This document shows, in pieces, positions 48,510 through 57,430 of a DNA stretch of 64,000 nucleotides. The stretch is from Aeromicrobium sp. Root236 (GTDB lineage: Bacteria; Actinomycetota; Actinomycetes; Propionibacteriales; Nocardioidaceae). Positions within the stretch are counted from its first letter, which is position 1, and each line of letters starts with the position of its first letter. Below the pieces are notes generated by a model. The model made no database searches, was not told where the DNA came from, and worked only from the letters and a program-made list of their open reading frames with translations. A program made the translations under genes and the position numbers. Location: assembly GCF_001428805.1 (NCBI RefSeq), contig NZ_LMIS01000001.1, forward strand, positions 1,300,529-1,364,528. Direction: 5' to 3'.

Positions 48510-49685
48510 ATGATGGTGCTCCGTCCGCCGGCGGCCGATTGGCTGCTGGCGGCGGGGTCGTTCGTGCTCGGCATCGTCGTCGCGCTGACGCTGGAGTCGG
48601 TCGACTTCGACGGCGAGCGACGCGTGGATCTGTTGGCCATCGTGCTCCTTGCCGCGATGTCAGTGCCGCTGCTGGCACGGCGGCGCTGGCCGATCCCCGC
48701 CCTTCTTGCGGTCCTGGCCGTGTCGATTCCGTACCACCTCCTCGACTTTCCCCACGAGGCCACGATGCCCGCCTCGCTGGTGGCGGCATTCACGGTGGCG
48801 CGCTACAGCGAGCCGCAGCGGCGGGCCGTCGCCGTCCTGGTGGCGGTGGCGGCGGCCACTGTTCCCGTCGTGGCCGACGAGGCGTCGGGAGCACCCGACG
48901 ACGCCCTTCTCGGCGTCGGCTGGCTGTTCATGGCCTTCTTCGCCGGGCTGGCGGTCCGCTTCTACCAGAACTGGACAGCTGCCGTCACCGCGCGGCTCGA
49001 GCTGGAGCGCGCCGACGAGGTCGAGCGACGAGTCTCCGAGGAGCGGGTCGTGATCGCTCGGGAGCTGCACGACGTCCTGGCGCACGGACTCACGGTCGCG
49101 AACGTCCAGGCGTCGGTCGCTGCGCACCTGATCGACCAGCTGCCGCAGAACGACGATGCGTCCCTGGGTGAGCTGTCCAAGACCCTGCACGACCTGTCGG
49201 ACACGAGCCGGGCCACCCTCCATGAGCTGCGCGCGGTTCTGGACGTGCTGCACCGAGGCGATGCCGAGCCGACCGAGCCGGCGCCCCACCTCGGCGAGCT
49301 GCAGCGTCTCGTGGAGATGGCGGAGGCGACCGACCTCCGGGTCGACGTGGAGGCCGACGGCGTGCCGGGAGACGTACCGGCCGCGGTGTCCGTCGTGGCC
49401 TATCGGATCATCCAGGAGTCGCTCACCAACGTCGTTCGACACTCGATGGCCAAGCAGGCGACGGTCCGCCTCGACCAAGACGACGACCGCCTCCGGATCG
49501 GGGTCCTCGATCACGGCCCCGCGCGCACGAGCTCGGCCGTGACGTCACCGGGCTTCGGCATCGTCGGGATGACAGGGCGGGCGCAGGCCGTCGGCGGTGA
49601 GCTGTCCGCCGGGCCGGTGGAATCCGGAGGATTCGAAGTTTGGGCCAACCTGCCGTTGCCGGGGGCCTGGCGGGAGCCGTCGTGA
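48510..49685 (+). CDS. Sensor histidine kinase, NarL-partner (HisKA_3) type
   Basis: A 391-residue kinase. About five hydrophobic segments fill residues 10-150. HisKA_3 dimer box VIARELHDVLAHGLTVANVQA has the phospho-acceptor His187. The ATPase domain has RIIQESLTNVVRHSMA (N box) and GFGIVGMTGRAQAVGG (G box). It lacks a periplasmic sensor domain, so it probably senses membrane stress. GTGA overlap with the response regulator. Confidence 0.94.
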   Translation: MMVLRPPAADWLLAAGSFVLGIVVALTLESVDFDGERRVDLLAIVLLAAMSVPLLARRRWPIPALLAVLAVSIPYHLLDFPHEATMPASLVAAFTVARYSEPQRRAVAVLVAVAAATVPVVADEASGAPDDALLGVGWLFMAFFAGLAVRFYQNWTAAVTARLELERADEVERRVSEERVVIARELHDVLAHGLTVANVQASVAAHLIDQLPQNDDASLGELSKTLHDLSDTSRATLHELRAVLDVLHRGDAEPTEPAPHLGELQRLVEMAEATDLRVDVEADGVPGDVPAAVSVVAYRIIQESLTNVVRHSMAKQATVRLDQDDDRLRIGVLDHGPARTSSAVTSPGFGIVGMTGRAQAVGGELSAGPVESGGFEVWANLPLPGAWREPS

Positions 49686-50326
49686 TCAGGGTCCTGCTCG
49701 CCGACGACCAGGCCCTGGTGCGCGGGGCGTTCGCCTTGCTGGTCAGCTCCGCTGCTGACATGGAGGTTGTCGGGGAGGCGGGGACCGGCGACGAGGCGGT
49801 GGCGCTGTTCCGGGACCTGCGCCCCGACGTCGTCCTGATGGACATCAGGATGCCCCACACCGACGGCATCGAGGCCACACGGCAGATCGTCGCCGACGAC
49901 GGATCAAGCGGCAGCAAGGTGCTGATCCTGACCACGTTCGAGACAGACGCCAACGTGATGCAGGGTCTTCGCGCGGGTGCATGTGGGTTCCTGCCCAAGG
50001 ACACCCGCCCGGACGCCCTGCTGGACGCCATCCGCACGGTCGCGACTGGGGCATCGCTGCTGTCGCCCGGCGCGACCAAGGCGGTCATCACCCGAGCGCT
50101 GAGCCGCCCGGACGCGACGGCGCCCGAAAGGCTGGCAAGCCTGACGGCACGGGAACGCGAGGTGCTGCTCCTTGTCGCCGCGGGTCGAAGCAACCAGGAG
50201 ATCGCCGACGAGCTGGTCCTCAGTCCGCTGACCGCCAAGACTCATGTGGGCCGCATCCTCGCGAAGCTGGGCGCGCGCGACCGCGTCCAGCTCGTGATCG
50301 CCGCCTACGAAGCCGGACTGCTCTGA
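49682..50326 (+). CDS. LuxR/NarL-type response regulator
   Basis: A 214-residue regulator from GTG 49682. The receiver has LADDQALVRGAF, phospho-acceptor Asp54 (VVLMDIRMPHTDG) and LTTFETD; the C-terminal LuxR helix-turn-helix is LTAREREVLLLVAAGRSNQEIADELVLSPLTAKTHV. It partners the kinase directly upstream and presumably controls the MMPL gene. The strong hairpin at 50341 follows. Confidence 0.95.
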   Translation: MIRVLLADDQALVRGAFALLVSSAADMEVVGEAGTGDEAVALFRDLRPDVVLMDIRMPHTDGIEATRQIVADDGSSGSKVLILTTFETDANVMQGLRAGACGFLPKDTRPDALLDAIRTVATGASLLSPGATKAVITRALSRPDATAPERLASLTAREREVLLLVAAGRSNQEIADELVLSPLTAKTHVGRILAKLGARDRVQLVIAAYEAGLL

Positions 50327-50340
50327 CCGCCAGTACATGA

Positions 50341-50372
50341 CGAAGGCCCGGACCTGTTGGTCCGGGCCTTCG
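50341..50372. terminator. Hairpin terminator between response regulator and tRNA
   Basis: Perfect 14-bp stem CGAAGGCCCGGACC / GGTCCGGGCCTTCG with TGTT loop. It lies 15 nt after the response-regulator stop and 3 nt from the tRNA 3' end, so it can terminate both convergent transcripts. Confidence 0.9.
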
Positions 50373-50374
50373 AT

Positions 50375-50451
50375 TGGTAGCGGGGACAGGATTTGAACCT
50401 GTGACCTCTGGGTTATGAGCCCAGCGAGCTACCGAGCTGCTCCACCCCGCG
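50375..50451 (-). tRNA. Initiator tRNA-fMet (CAT)
   Basis: 77-nt cloverleaf on the minus strand with CAT anticodon in GGGCTCATAACCC. The three G-C pairs of the anticodon stem and the unpaired first acceptor position (C1 opposite U72) are the marks of the initiator rather than elongator tRNA-Met. TpsiC arm GGTTCAAATCC is normal. The 3' CCA is encoded (complement of 50375-50377). Confidence 0.95.
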
Positions 50452-50508
50452 TCGCCTGCTCCACTTTACGGGTCAGGGACCCACGGATCAAATCCGGGGT
50501 CCCCTTCC

Positions 50509-53427
50509 CTACTTCTTCTTGGCGCCCTCGTCCTTGACGGCCTGCTGGGCGTCCTCGATCTTCTGGCCCATCTGGTTGATCTTGGACTGGTACGTCGCGA
50601 GGTCGCCGTCCTTGAGCGCCTTCTGGGCCTCGTCGTAGAGCTTCGCCGCGTCGTCGAGCAGCGCCGCGGCCGTCGTCGATCCCGGGGTGTTGTCCTCGGG
50701 CGTGGGCGTCGTCGTGCCCGGGTCGTCCGGCGTCGACCCCTCCTCGAGGCCCAGTGCGACGCGCAACGCCTCGTCGAGCGTCTTGCCGAAACCGACATCG
50801 GTGCCGAACGACGCGAGGACGTACTGGAGCACCGGGTAGGTGCCCTCGGCCGCCTGCCGCTTGATGTAGACCGGTTGGACGTAGAGCAGTCCGCCGCCGA
50901 CCGGGACGGTCAACAGGTTGCCGTACTGGATGTCGGTGCCGGCCTGCTTGAACGGCAACAGGGCCTGGGTCACCCCGTTGTCGGTCTGCAGCTTGTTGGC
51001 GATCTGGCTCGGACCGTCGATCTGGCTGCCGCTCGACAGCTGCAGGATCTGCATCTTGCCGTAGTTCTCGGTGTCGGTCGCCTCGGAGTTGACGGACACG
51101 AACGACGCGAGGTTCTGCCGGCTGTTGGGCAGGTAGACGCTGGTCACCGAGAACTTCGGGGTGTCCTCGCCGGGCCGCGCGGTCGACAGGTAGTAGGGCG
51201 GCTGCAGGGCGTTGGACCCGGTCGGGGCCGTCGGGTCCTCGGGCACCTTCCAGCGCTGGTCGTCGTTGTAGAACGCCTGCGGGTCGGTCACGTGGTAGCG
51301 CTGCAGCACGTCGCGCTGCACCTTGAACAGGTCGACCGGGTAGCGCAGGTGCTCGAGCAGCCCGTTGCTGATCTTGCTCTTGGGCTCCACCACGTCGGGG
51401 AACACCTTCATCCACGTCTTGAGGACGGGATCCTTGGTGTCCCACTGGTAGAGCTTGACCGTGCCGTCGTACGCATCGACGACCGCCTTGACCGAGTTGC
51501 GCATGTAGTTGACCTGGTCGGTCGGCAACGCGGTCTGCGAGTTGCTGGTCGTGAGCGTGTCGGCCGTGGCCTCGCGCAGCGAACGGTGCTCGGAGTAGGG
51601 GTACGAGTTGCTGGTCGTGTAGCCGTCGACGATCCAGACCACGCGGCCGTTGACGACGGCCGGGTAGGAGTCGCCGTCGACCGTCAACCACGGCGCGACC
51701 TTCTTGACCCGGTCACGCGGCTCGCGGTCGTAGAGGATCTTGGACTCGGAGTTGACGCGGTTGGACAGGAAGATGTTGGGCTCGGCGAACTTGAAGGCGT
51801 ACAGCAGCTTGTTGAACGCGTTGCCGATCGGCACACCGCCCTTGCCGTCGTACGTGTTCTGGGTCGCGTTGGCCTTGGTCGCCTTGTTGGTCGCCGTGCC
51901 GCCGCGCGGGGTGTCGACCTCGATCGGTGTGGCGCCCTTGGGGCGGCCGACGATCGAGTAGCTCGGGGACTGCTCGCCGAAGTAGATGCGCGGCGGGGTC
52001 GTGGTCTCGATCTCACCGGTCTGCGGGATGTCCTTGGCGACGAACACCGGCTCGCCGTTGGGACCGCGCTGGTTGCCGCGCGCAGCCACGATGCCGTAGC
52101 CGTGCGTGTAGACCGTGTGGTCGTTGGTCCAGTTGCGCTGGCTCTGCTGGAGACCCGAGAGCTTGAGCTCGCGCGCCGCGATGATGACGTCCTGCGGCTG
52201 CTGGTCGGCACCGATGCGGTAGCGATCGACGTCGAGTGTCGTCGGCACGGCGTAGTAGCCGCGGACCTGCTGCAGCTGCTCGAACGCGTCCGAGATCAGC
52301 GTCGGGTCGAGGAGCCGGGTGCTGACCCGCGACTCCGCCGATGCGGCGAGCTCGGCCGGGGTGAGCGTGGTCTTGGCGGTATAGGTCTCCACCTGGACGT
52401 CGGCCACGTCGTACGCCTCGCGGGTCGCCGCGATGTTTCGGGCGATGTAGGGCGCTTCCTTGTCGGGCTCCGAGGGCTTGACCTGGAAGCCCTGCATGAC
52501 GGCCGGCCAGATCGCGCCGATCAGGATCGACGTCAGCGCGAGGAGGCCCAGGCCGATCGCGGGGAGCGCCCACGAGCGGATGAAGATCGCGGCGAAGAAC
52601 AGCAGCGCGCACACGATCGCGACGGCGATGAGGATGTTCTTGGCCGGGATGCGCGCGTGGTCGTCGGTGTAGGTGACGCCGTCGACCAGCCCGCCCGACG
52701 CGATCACCTGGCCGAAACGGTCGAGGTAGTAGGACACCGCGCGCAGCAGCACGCCGAGTCCGACGAGGACCGAGAGGTGCACCTGAGCGGCACGGGTCAG
52801 CTTGGGGCCACGGCCGGCGATGCGGATGCCGCCGTAGACGTAGTTGAGGAACAGCACCGCCAGGACCGTGATGACGATCAGCGCGAAGGAGTACGACGTC
52901 AGGAACCGCCACCACGGGTACTCGAAGACGTAGAAGCTGGCGTCCTTGTGGAACTGCGCGTCCTTGGTGCCGAACGACGTGCTGTTGCGCCACATCTTGT
53001 AGGTGTCCCAGTGGGCTGCGGCGACAGAACCCGCGAAGCCGGTGAGCACGAGGCCGAAACCGATCGCGATGGGGCGCAGCAGCGGGGTCAGCGCGAGGCG
53101 GTAGCGATAGGCCGGGTCGTCGCGGCGCATCGGCGCCGCGTCGGGACGCGTGCGATAGGCGACGTAGAGGTTGCCGATCACGAACAGCCCGAAGATCAGG
53201 CCCAGGATGAGGAACAGCGCGACCCGCGTGAACAGCACGCTGCGGAACACGTCGCTGTAGCCGACCGACTTGAACCACAGACGATCGGTCCACACGCTCG
53301 TGAAGATCGAGCCCAGGAACAGCAGCAGGGCCAGCGTGATGAGCGTGGGAACCAGCACGCGCTGGCGACGGTCAGGACCGCGCCGAGGCTCCCGGCGAGG
53401 GCGGGGGGTTCCGAAGATGTCGCTCAC
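50509..53427 (-). CDS. UPF0182 family large membrane protein
   Basis: A 972-residue protein of the UPF0182 (COG1615) family, usual length. The N-terminal basic stretch is followed by seven hydrophobic helices within residues ~25-335 (VPTLITLALLLFLGSIF first), then a large outside domain with DVQVETYTAKTTLTPAEL, VYTHGYGIVAARGNQ and PGEDTPKFSVTSVYLP. The C-terminus is acidic and Thr/Pro-rich, ending in a Lys-rich coil. Conserved in actinobacteria and cyanobacteria; function unknown. AGGAGC precedes the ATG, TAGAGT may be the -10. Confidence 0.93.
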   Translation of the reverse strand: MSDIFGTPRPRREPRRGPDRRQRVLVPTLITLALLLFLGSIFTSVWTDRLWFKSVGYSDVFRSVLFTRVALFLILGLIFGLFVIGNLYVAYRTRPDAAPMRRDDPAYRYRLALTPLLRPIAIGFGLVLTGFAGSVAAAHWDTYKMWRNSTSFGTKDAQFHKDASFYVFEYPWWRFLTSYSFALIVITVLAVLFLNYVYGGIRIAGRGPKLTRAAQVHLSVLVGLGVLLRAVSYYLDRFGQVIASGGLVDGVTYTDDHARIPAKNILIAVAIVCALLFFAAIFIRSWALPAIGLGLLALTSILIGAIWPAVMQGFQVKPSEPDKEAPYIARNIAATREAYDVADVQVETYTAKTTLTPAELAASAESRVSTRLLDPTLISDAFEQLQQVRGYYAVPTTLDVDRYRIGADQQPQDVIIAARELKLSGLQQSQRNWTNDHTVYTHGYGIVAARGNQRGPNGEPVFVAKDIPQTGEIETTTPPRIYFGEQSPSYSIVGRPKGATPIEVDTPRGGTATNKATKANATQNTYDGKGGVPIGNAFNKLLYAFKFAEPNIFLSNRVNSESKILYDREPRDRVKKVAPWLTVDGDSYPAVVNGRVVWIVDGYTTSNSYPYSEHRSLREATADTLTTSNSQTALPTDQVNYMRNSVKAVVDAYDGTVKLYQWDTKDPVLKTWMKVFPDVVEPKSKISNGLLEHLRYPVDLFKVQRDVLQRYHVTDPQAFYNDDQRWKVPEDPTAPTGSNALQPPYYLSTARPGEDTPKFSVTSVYLPNSRQNLASFVSVNSEATDTENYGKMQILQLSSGSQIDGPSQIANKLQTDNGVTQALLPFKQAGTDIQYGNLLTVPVGGGLLYVQPVYIKRQAAEGTYPVLQYVLASFGTDVGFGKTLDEALRVALGLEEGSTPDDPGTTTPTPEDNTPGSTTAAALLDDAAKLYDEAQKALKDGDLATYQSKINQMGQKIEDAQQAVKDEGAKKK

Positions 53428-53456
53428 GTGGCTCCTGGTGACGGGGTGACAAGACT

Positions 53457-53966
53457 CTATGCCAGAGTGCGGCGGAGGTGTTCGATCAGTCCCGGCACGA
53501 GGTCGGGACCCTCCAGCAGCTCGGCATCACGGGGTTCTCTGGCGCGTACGGCGCTGTGCGCCCCGCCGTCACGGACGACGGCGGCGACGAGCCGCACCTC
53601 GCGGCGATCGGGGTGGGCCGCGACGACGGCGAGCAGCTCGTCCGGGTCGTCGGGCAGGGCGGCTTCAGCCTCGGGCGGCAGCATGATGCGCTCGACGACA
53701 GCAGCGCAGCCGATGACGGCATCGGGCCACTCGATCTCGGTGAGCAGGTCCTCCAGCTCGCGGTCGCCCGGCAGCTCCTGCTCGACCGGCGTCATGCTCG
53801 CCGGGTCGTCCGACAGCTGGTCGGCGAGTCCCGGCTCCTTGGCGATGAGGTCGGCGGTCGGCACGAGGGCGAACAGCCGCGGCGGCTGGTCCCAGCCCTC
53901 GGCGGCGACGTGCGACTCGACCTCGAGCGCGGCCTGGCGCAGCGGCGAGTCCGGCATCAGCTGCAT
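53457..53966 (-). CDS. PPA1309 family protein
   Basis: A 169-residue soluble protein of the actinobacterial PPA1309 family: LRQAALEVESHVAAEGWDQPPRLFALVPTADL, IEWPDAVIGCAAVVERIMLPP, DRREVRLVAAVVRDGG. It overlaps the PDZ-Lon protease by 10 nt, downstream of it, and stands between that gene and UPF0182, the usual actinobacterial order. Function unknown. Confidence 0.9.
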   Translation of the reverse strand: MQLMPDSPLRQAALEVESHVAAEGWDQPPRLFALVPTADLIAKEPGLADQLSDDPASMTPVEQELPGDRELEDLLTEIEWPDAVIGCAAVVERIMLPPEAEAALPDDPDELLAVVAAHPDRREVRLVAAVVRDGGAHSAVRAREPRDAELLEGPDLVPGLIEHLRRTLA

Positions 53967-55027
53967 GACGGCACCTTGGCGTCGGGGTTCTTGGCGAGCG
54001 CCTCGAGCGACGAGATGGCGCCCTTGAGGTTCGAGATCTTGACGAGCTTGAGCCCGTGGTCGTCGCCATCGGCGGCCTCGGCGCAGTTGGCTGCGGGGAC
54101 CAGGAAGATCGTCACCTGCGCCTTGGCGGCACCGGCCATCTTCTGCCGGATCCCCCCGATGGGAGCGACCGTGCCGTCCGGGGTGATCTCACCCGTGCCG
54201 GCGACCTTCTTGCCGCCGGTGAGCGAGCCGGGCGTCAGCTTGTCGTAGATCGCGAGGGCGAACATCGTGCCGGCGCTGGGCCCGCCGACGTCGGTGCCGA
54301 CGTTGTTGTTGACGTCGGGCCCGTCGTACGTGACGCCGATCGAGATGCCGACGCGCGGGACCGACTTGTCCTTGGGGTCCGCGCGGGTCACGATCGACAC
54401 GTTCACGGGCTTCTTGCGGCGCTCGACGGTCAGGCGTACGGCCTCGCCGGGCTTGTGCGTGCCGACGGCCTTGACGACCTGGTCGGGGTTCGAGACCTTC
54501 TTGCCGTCGACGTCGAGGAACACGTCACCGACCACGAGCTTGCCGAAGGCGGCACCGCCCTTGACGACCTGGACGACTGAGGGCCGACCGGTGATCTTGT
54601 AGCCGGCGGCTCGCAGCGCGGCCACCCGTGAGGAGTCCTGGGAGCCGGTCATCTGGGCGGCGGACTCGGCATCCGACTGCTCGGCGGTCTCGTTCTCGGG
54701 GTAGATCAGGTCCTTGGGGATCACGGCGTGGTCGGACTGGACGTATGCGGTGAGGGCCGCGGCGAGCGACATCTTCGCGTCCGGCGGGGGCACCCGCACC
54801 GTGGTGAAGTAGAGCGATCCCGTCGTCGGATAGGTCTTGACCTTGGCGCCGAACGTGAACATCGGCTGGCCACCCTTGACCGTGCTCAACGTGTCGCGCA
54901 CGGGTCCGGGCCTGAGCTCGACGTACGGCACCGGCACGATGAACGCCACGCACGTCAGCACGATCAGGGAGATCGCCGCCACGACCAGCGTCGTGTAGCG
55001 CGCGCTCAGCTTCGACGGGTCGGACAC
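53957..55027 (-). CDS. PDZ-domain S16 (Lon-type) membrane protease, YlbL-like
   Basis: A 356-residue protease. TM anchor at residues ~10-32 (TTLVVAAISLIVLTCVAFIV), PDZ domain ~150-230 (GRPSVVQVVKGGAAFGKL, VGDVFLDVDGK), then a Lon catalytic domain with Ser251 in GGPSAGTMF and Lys296 in GIRQKMAGA, the Ser-Lys dyad. Extracellular quality control of membrane or secreted proteins is expected. GTG 55027 with TAGGCT (complement of 55034-55039) 6 nt upstream indicates a leaderless mRNA. Confidence 0.94.
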   Translation of the reverse strand: MSDPSKLSARYTTLVVAAISLIVLTCVAFIVPVPYVELRPGPVRDTLSTVKGGQPMFTFGAKVKTYPTTGSLYFTTVRVPPPDAKMSLAAALTAYVQSDHAVIPKDLIYPENETAEQSDAESAAQMTGSQDSSRVAALRAAGYKITGRPSVVQVVKGGAAFGKLVVGDVFLDVDGKKVSNPDQVVKAVGTHKPGEAVRLTVERRKKPVNVSIVTRADPKDKSVPRVGISIGVTYDGPDVNNNVGTDVGGPSAGTMFALAIYDKLTPGSLTGGKKVAGTGEITPDGTVAPIGGIRQKMAGAAKAQVTIFLVPAANCAEAADGDDHGLKLVKISNLKGAISSLEALAKNPDAKVPSCS

Positions 55028-55036
55028 ACCGTGAGC

Positions 55037-55498
55037 CTAGTCAGTCCCGGCAACCGGCGGGCCTGCGGCCGGGGCGTCCGGCGAGCCCACCCATGCGGCG
55101 TCGCCGGACGTGTACGTCTGGTGCTTCCACACCGGCACGTCGGTCTTGAGCTCGTCGATCAGCCTGCGGCACGCCTCGAACGCCTGGGCGCGGTGGGCCG
55201 CCGACGCCGCGACGACGACCGCGAGGTCACCGATCGCCAGGTCGCCGACCCGATGCACGCCGGCGAGGCCCACGACGTCGCACTCGGTGGCGATGCGCTC
55301 GGCGACGTCACGCAGCCTGGCGAGCGCCGTCGGATGGGACGAGTAGCCGAGTGCCGAGACCTCATGGCCTTCGTCGTGGTCGCGCACCGTGCCGATGAAC
55401 ACGCAGATGCCGCCCGCCGCCGGATCGGTCACCGCGGCGTACACCTCGTCGAGGCTCAGCGGTGCGTCGCGGATGTCGAGGAGGCGTACGGCAGTCAT
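55037..55498 (-). CDS. moaE: Molybdopterin synthase catalytic subunit
   Basis: A 153-residue MoaE: AGGICVFIGTVRDHDEGHEV, VHRVGDLAIGDLAVVVAASAAHRAQAFEACR, and the active-site loop DVPVWKHQTYTSGDAAWVG, where the KHQ/K-x-H Lys residues hold the precursor Z phosphate. It inserts sulfur from the MoaD thiocarboxylate into cyclic pyranopterin. No moaD is nearby. Alone here between PDZ-Lon and DUF2342. Confidence 0.94.
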   Translation of the reverse strand: MTAVRLLDIRDAPLSLDEVYAAVTDPAAGGICVFIGTVRDHDEGHEVSALGYSSHPTALARLRDVAERIATECDVVGLAGVHRVGDLAIGDLAVVVAASAAHRAQAFEACRRLIDELKTDVPVWKHQTYTSGDAAWVGSPDAPAAGPPVAGTD

Positions 55499-55565
55499 GT
55501 CGGATTCATCGTAAAGCGAACATCGATCCCGTGGGATCGGCGCATCCGGTCGCTACTGTTGACGT

Positions 55566-56882
55566 ATGGCCGAGAACGAGAACGAAGAGCCCGACAACCC
55601 CTTCAAGGGCACGCCCATGGAGCAGCTGTTCGGCGCGTTCTCCGGGGGCCAGATGGACATGAACCAGATCATGGGCCAGATGCAGAAGATGTTCGCGCCG
55701 CACGAAGGCAGCGTCAACTTCGACCTGGCCAAGGATGTCGCGCGGCACACCGTCGCCGCGGCCGGGCCGGACCCCACGCCCAACTCGGCCCAGCAGGGCG
55801 CGGTCGACGATGCCGCCCAGCTCGCCGAGTCGTGGCTCGACACCGTCACGTCGATCCCCGTCGGTGCGACCACCGCGACGGCGTGGAGTCGCGCGGAGTG
55901 GATCGAGGCGACGTCCGACACCTGGCAGCAGCTCGTCGAGCCGATCGCCGCCCACGTCGTCAAGGCGATGGGTGAGGCACTCCCCGAGGAGGCCAAGGCG
56001 ATGGCCGGGCCGCTGATGGGCATGCTGACGCAGGCCGGTGGCGCGATGTTCGGCCAGCAGGTCGGCCAGGCCCTGGGCGGGCTCGCCGGCGAGGTCGTGT
56101 CATCGACCGAGATCGGCATCCCGCTCGGCCCCGAGCGGATCGCCGCGGTGCTCCCGTCCGGCGTCGAGGCGTTCGGTGAGGGCCTCGAGCACCCGGCCTC
56201 GGACGTGCTGCTGTACATCGTGCTGCGCGAGTGCGCCCACCACCGCCTGTTCCACCACTCCCCCTGGCTCCGCCCGGCACTCGTCGGCGCGATCGAGGAG
56301 TTCGGTCGCGGCACCCGCATCGACGTCAGCGCGATCGAGTCGCAGCTGCAGGGCCTCGACCCGTCACGCCCCGAGGAGATCCAGGAGGCGCTGGCCGGCG
56401 GCCTGTTCGAGCCTGAGCGCACCCCGGAGCAGCAGCGAGCCCTCGACCGGCTCGAGACGCTGCTCGCGTTCATCGAGGGCTGGGTCGACGAGATCGTCAC
56501 CCAGGCGACCAAGGACCGCATGCCGGCTGCCGGGCCGCTCGCCGAGGCGATGCGCCGCCGCCGTGCTGCCGGCGGCCCGGCCGAGCAGACGTTCGCGTCC
56601 CTCGTCGGCCTGGAGCTGCGTCCGCGCAAGCTGCGCGAGGCCACCACGCTGTGGGCGGCGCTGCGCGACCGTCAGGGCGCCGACGCCCGCGATGCCGTGT
56701 GGAGCCACCCCGACCTGATGCCGTCCGCGGCCGACCTCGACGATCCGCTCGGCTTCGCGCAGGGCGAGCACCGCACGCAGAGCGACGACGACTTCGACGC
56801 GGCTCTGGGCGAGCTGCTCGACAGCGATCCGGGCGACGGGGCTGACGGCCCCGACGCCGGTCCGGACAGCCCGCGCGAGTGA
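55566..56882 (+). CDS. DUF2342 zinc-dependent metalloprotease-like protein
   Basis: A 438-residue protein of the DUF2342 / putative zinc-dependent protease family. N-terminal acidic PENPF-type start with MEQLFGAFSGGQMDMNQIMGQM; Gly-rich helix AKAMAGPLMGMLTQAGGAMFGQQ; and the conserved VLRECAHHRLFHHSPWL, a degenerate HExxH-like zinc motif. The C-terminus is acidic and disordered. Often beside the Nudix/UvrD2 block in actinobacteria. TACTGT (55554-55559) 6 nt before the ATG suggests leaderless expression. Protease activity unproven. Confidence 0.9.
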   Translation: MAENENEEPDNPFKGTPMEQLFGAFSGGQMDMNQIMGQMQKMFAPHEGSVNFDLAKDVARHTVAAAGPDPTPNSAQQGAVDDAAQLAESWLDTVTSIPVGATTATAWSRAEWIEATSDTWQQLVEPIAAHVVKAMGEALPEEAKAMAGPLMGMLTQAGGAMFGQQVGQALGGLAGEVVSSTEIGIPLGPERIAAVLPSGVEAFGEGLEHPASDVLLYIVLRECAHHRLFHHSPWLRPALVGAIEEFGRGTRIDVSAIESQLQGLDPSRPEEIQEALAGGLFEPERTPEQQRALDRLETLLAFIEGWVDEIVTQATKDRMPAAGPLAEAMRRRRAAGGPAEQTFASLVGLELRPRKLREATTLWAALRDRQGADARDAVWSHPDLMPSAADLDDPLGFAQGEHRTQSDDDFDAALGELLDSDPGDGADGPDAGPDSPRE

Positions 56883-57430
56883 CGCTGCGCCACGACGCGC
56901 ACGGCGTGCTGAGCGGCTGGCGCGCGCCCGACGCCGGGCAGGAGCAGTTGCGTGAGCTGTACGTCGCGCACACCGAGGCGTACGCCGACGCCATGAGCCG
57001 GGAGTGCCATCCCGATCACCTCACGGCCAGCGCGATCATCTTCTCGGCCGATCACCAGCGCGTCCTGCTGACCTTGCACCGCATCATCAAGCGGTGGCTG
57101 CAGACCGGCGGGCACTGCGAGCCCGACGACGCGACCCTTGCCGACGCCGCGTTGCGGGAGGGTCGCGAGGAGAGCGGGATCGTCGACCTCGTGATCGACC
57201 CGGTGCCCGTGCTGCTGTCCCGGCACGAGGTGCCGTGCGGACCGGTGCGACCGGCCCATCACCTCGACGTGCAGTACGTCGCCGTCGCACCTGTCGGGGC
57301 GCAGCACGTCATCAGCGACGAGTCGGACGACCTGGCGTGGTTCAGCGTCGACGCGTTGCCGACCGAGACCGACGCGTCGGTCAGGGCGCTGATCGCTGCT
57401 GCCAGGACACGCCTTCGAGGAACGCCTTAG
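56879..57430 (+). CDS. NUDIX hydrolase
   Basis: A 183-residue NUDIX protein from GTG 56879, overlapping DUF2342 by 4 nt. The box GGHCEPDDATLADAALREGREESGI is present (quoted part: REGREESGI fits REUxEExGU), with a one-residue shift and Asp in place of the first Glu. Such enzymes hydrolyse nucleoside diphosphates linked to X. Its last 50 nt overlap the end of the convergent peptidase gene. Confidence 0.9.
   Translation: MTLRHDAHGVLSGWRAPDAGQEQLRELYVAHTEAYADAMSRECHPDHLTASAIIFSADHQRVLLTLHRIIKRWLQTGGHCEPDDATLADAALREGREESGIVDLVIDPVPVLLSRHEVPCGPVRPAHHLDVQYVAVAPVGAQHVISDESDDLAWFSVDALPTETDASVRALIAAARTRLRGTP

Noticed and set aside
50875..54027. Very long open frame (1050 codons) on the plus strand
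   Set aside because: It is antisense to the UPF0182, PPA1309 and PDZ-protease genes; composition is Arg/Val/Gly/Asp-rich as expected from reversed high-GC codons and no domain is recognisable.
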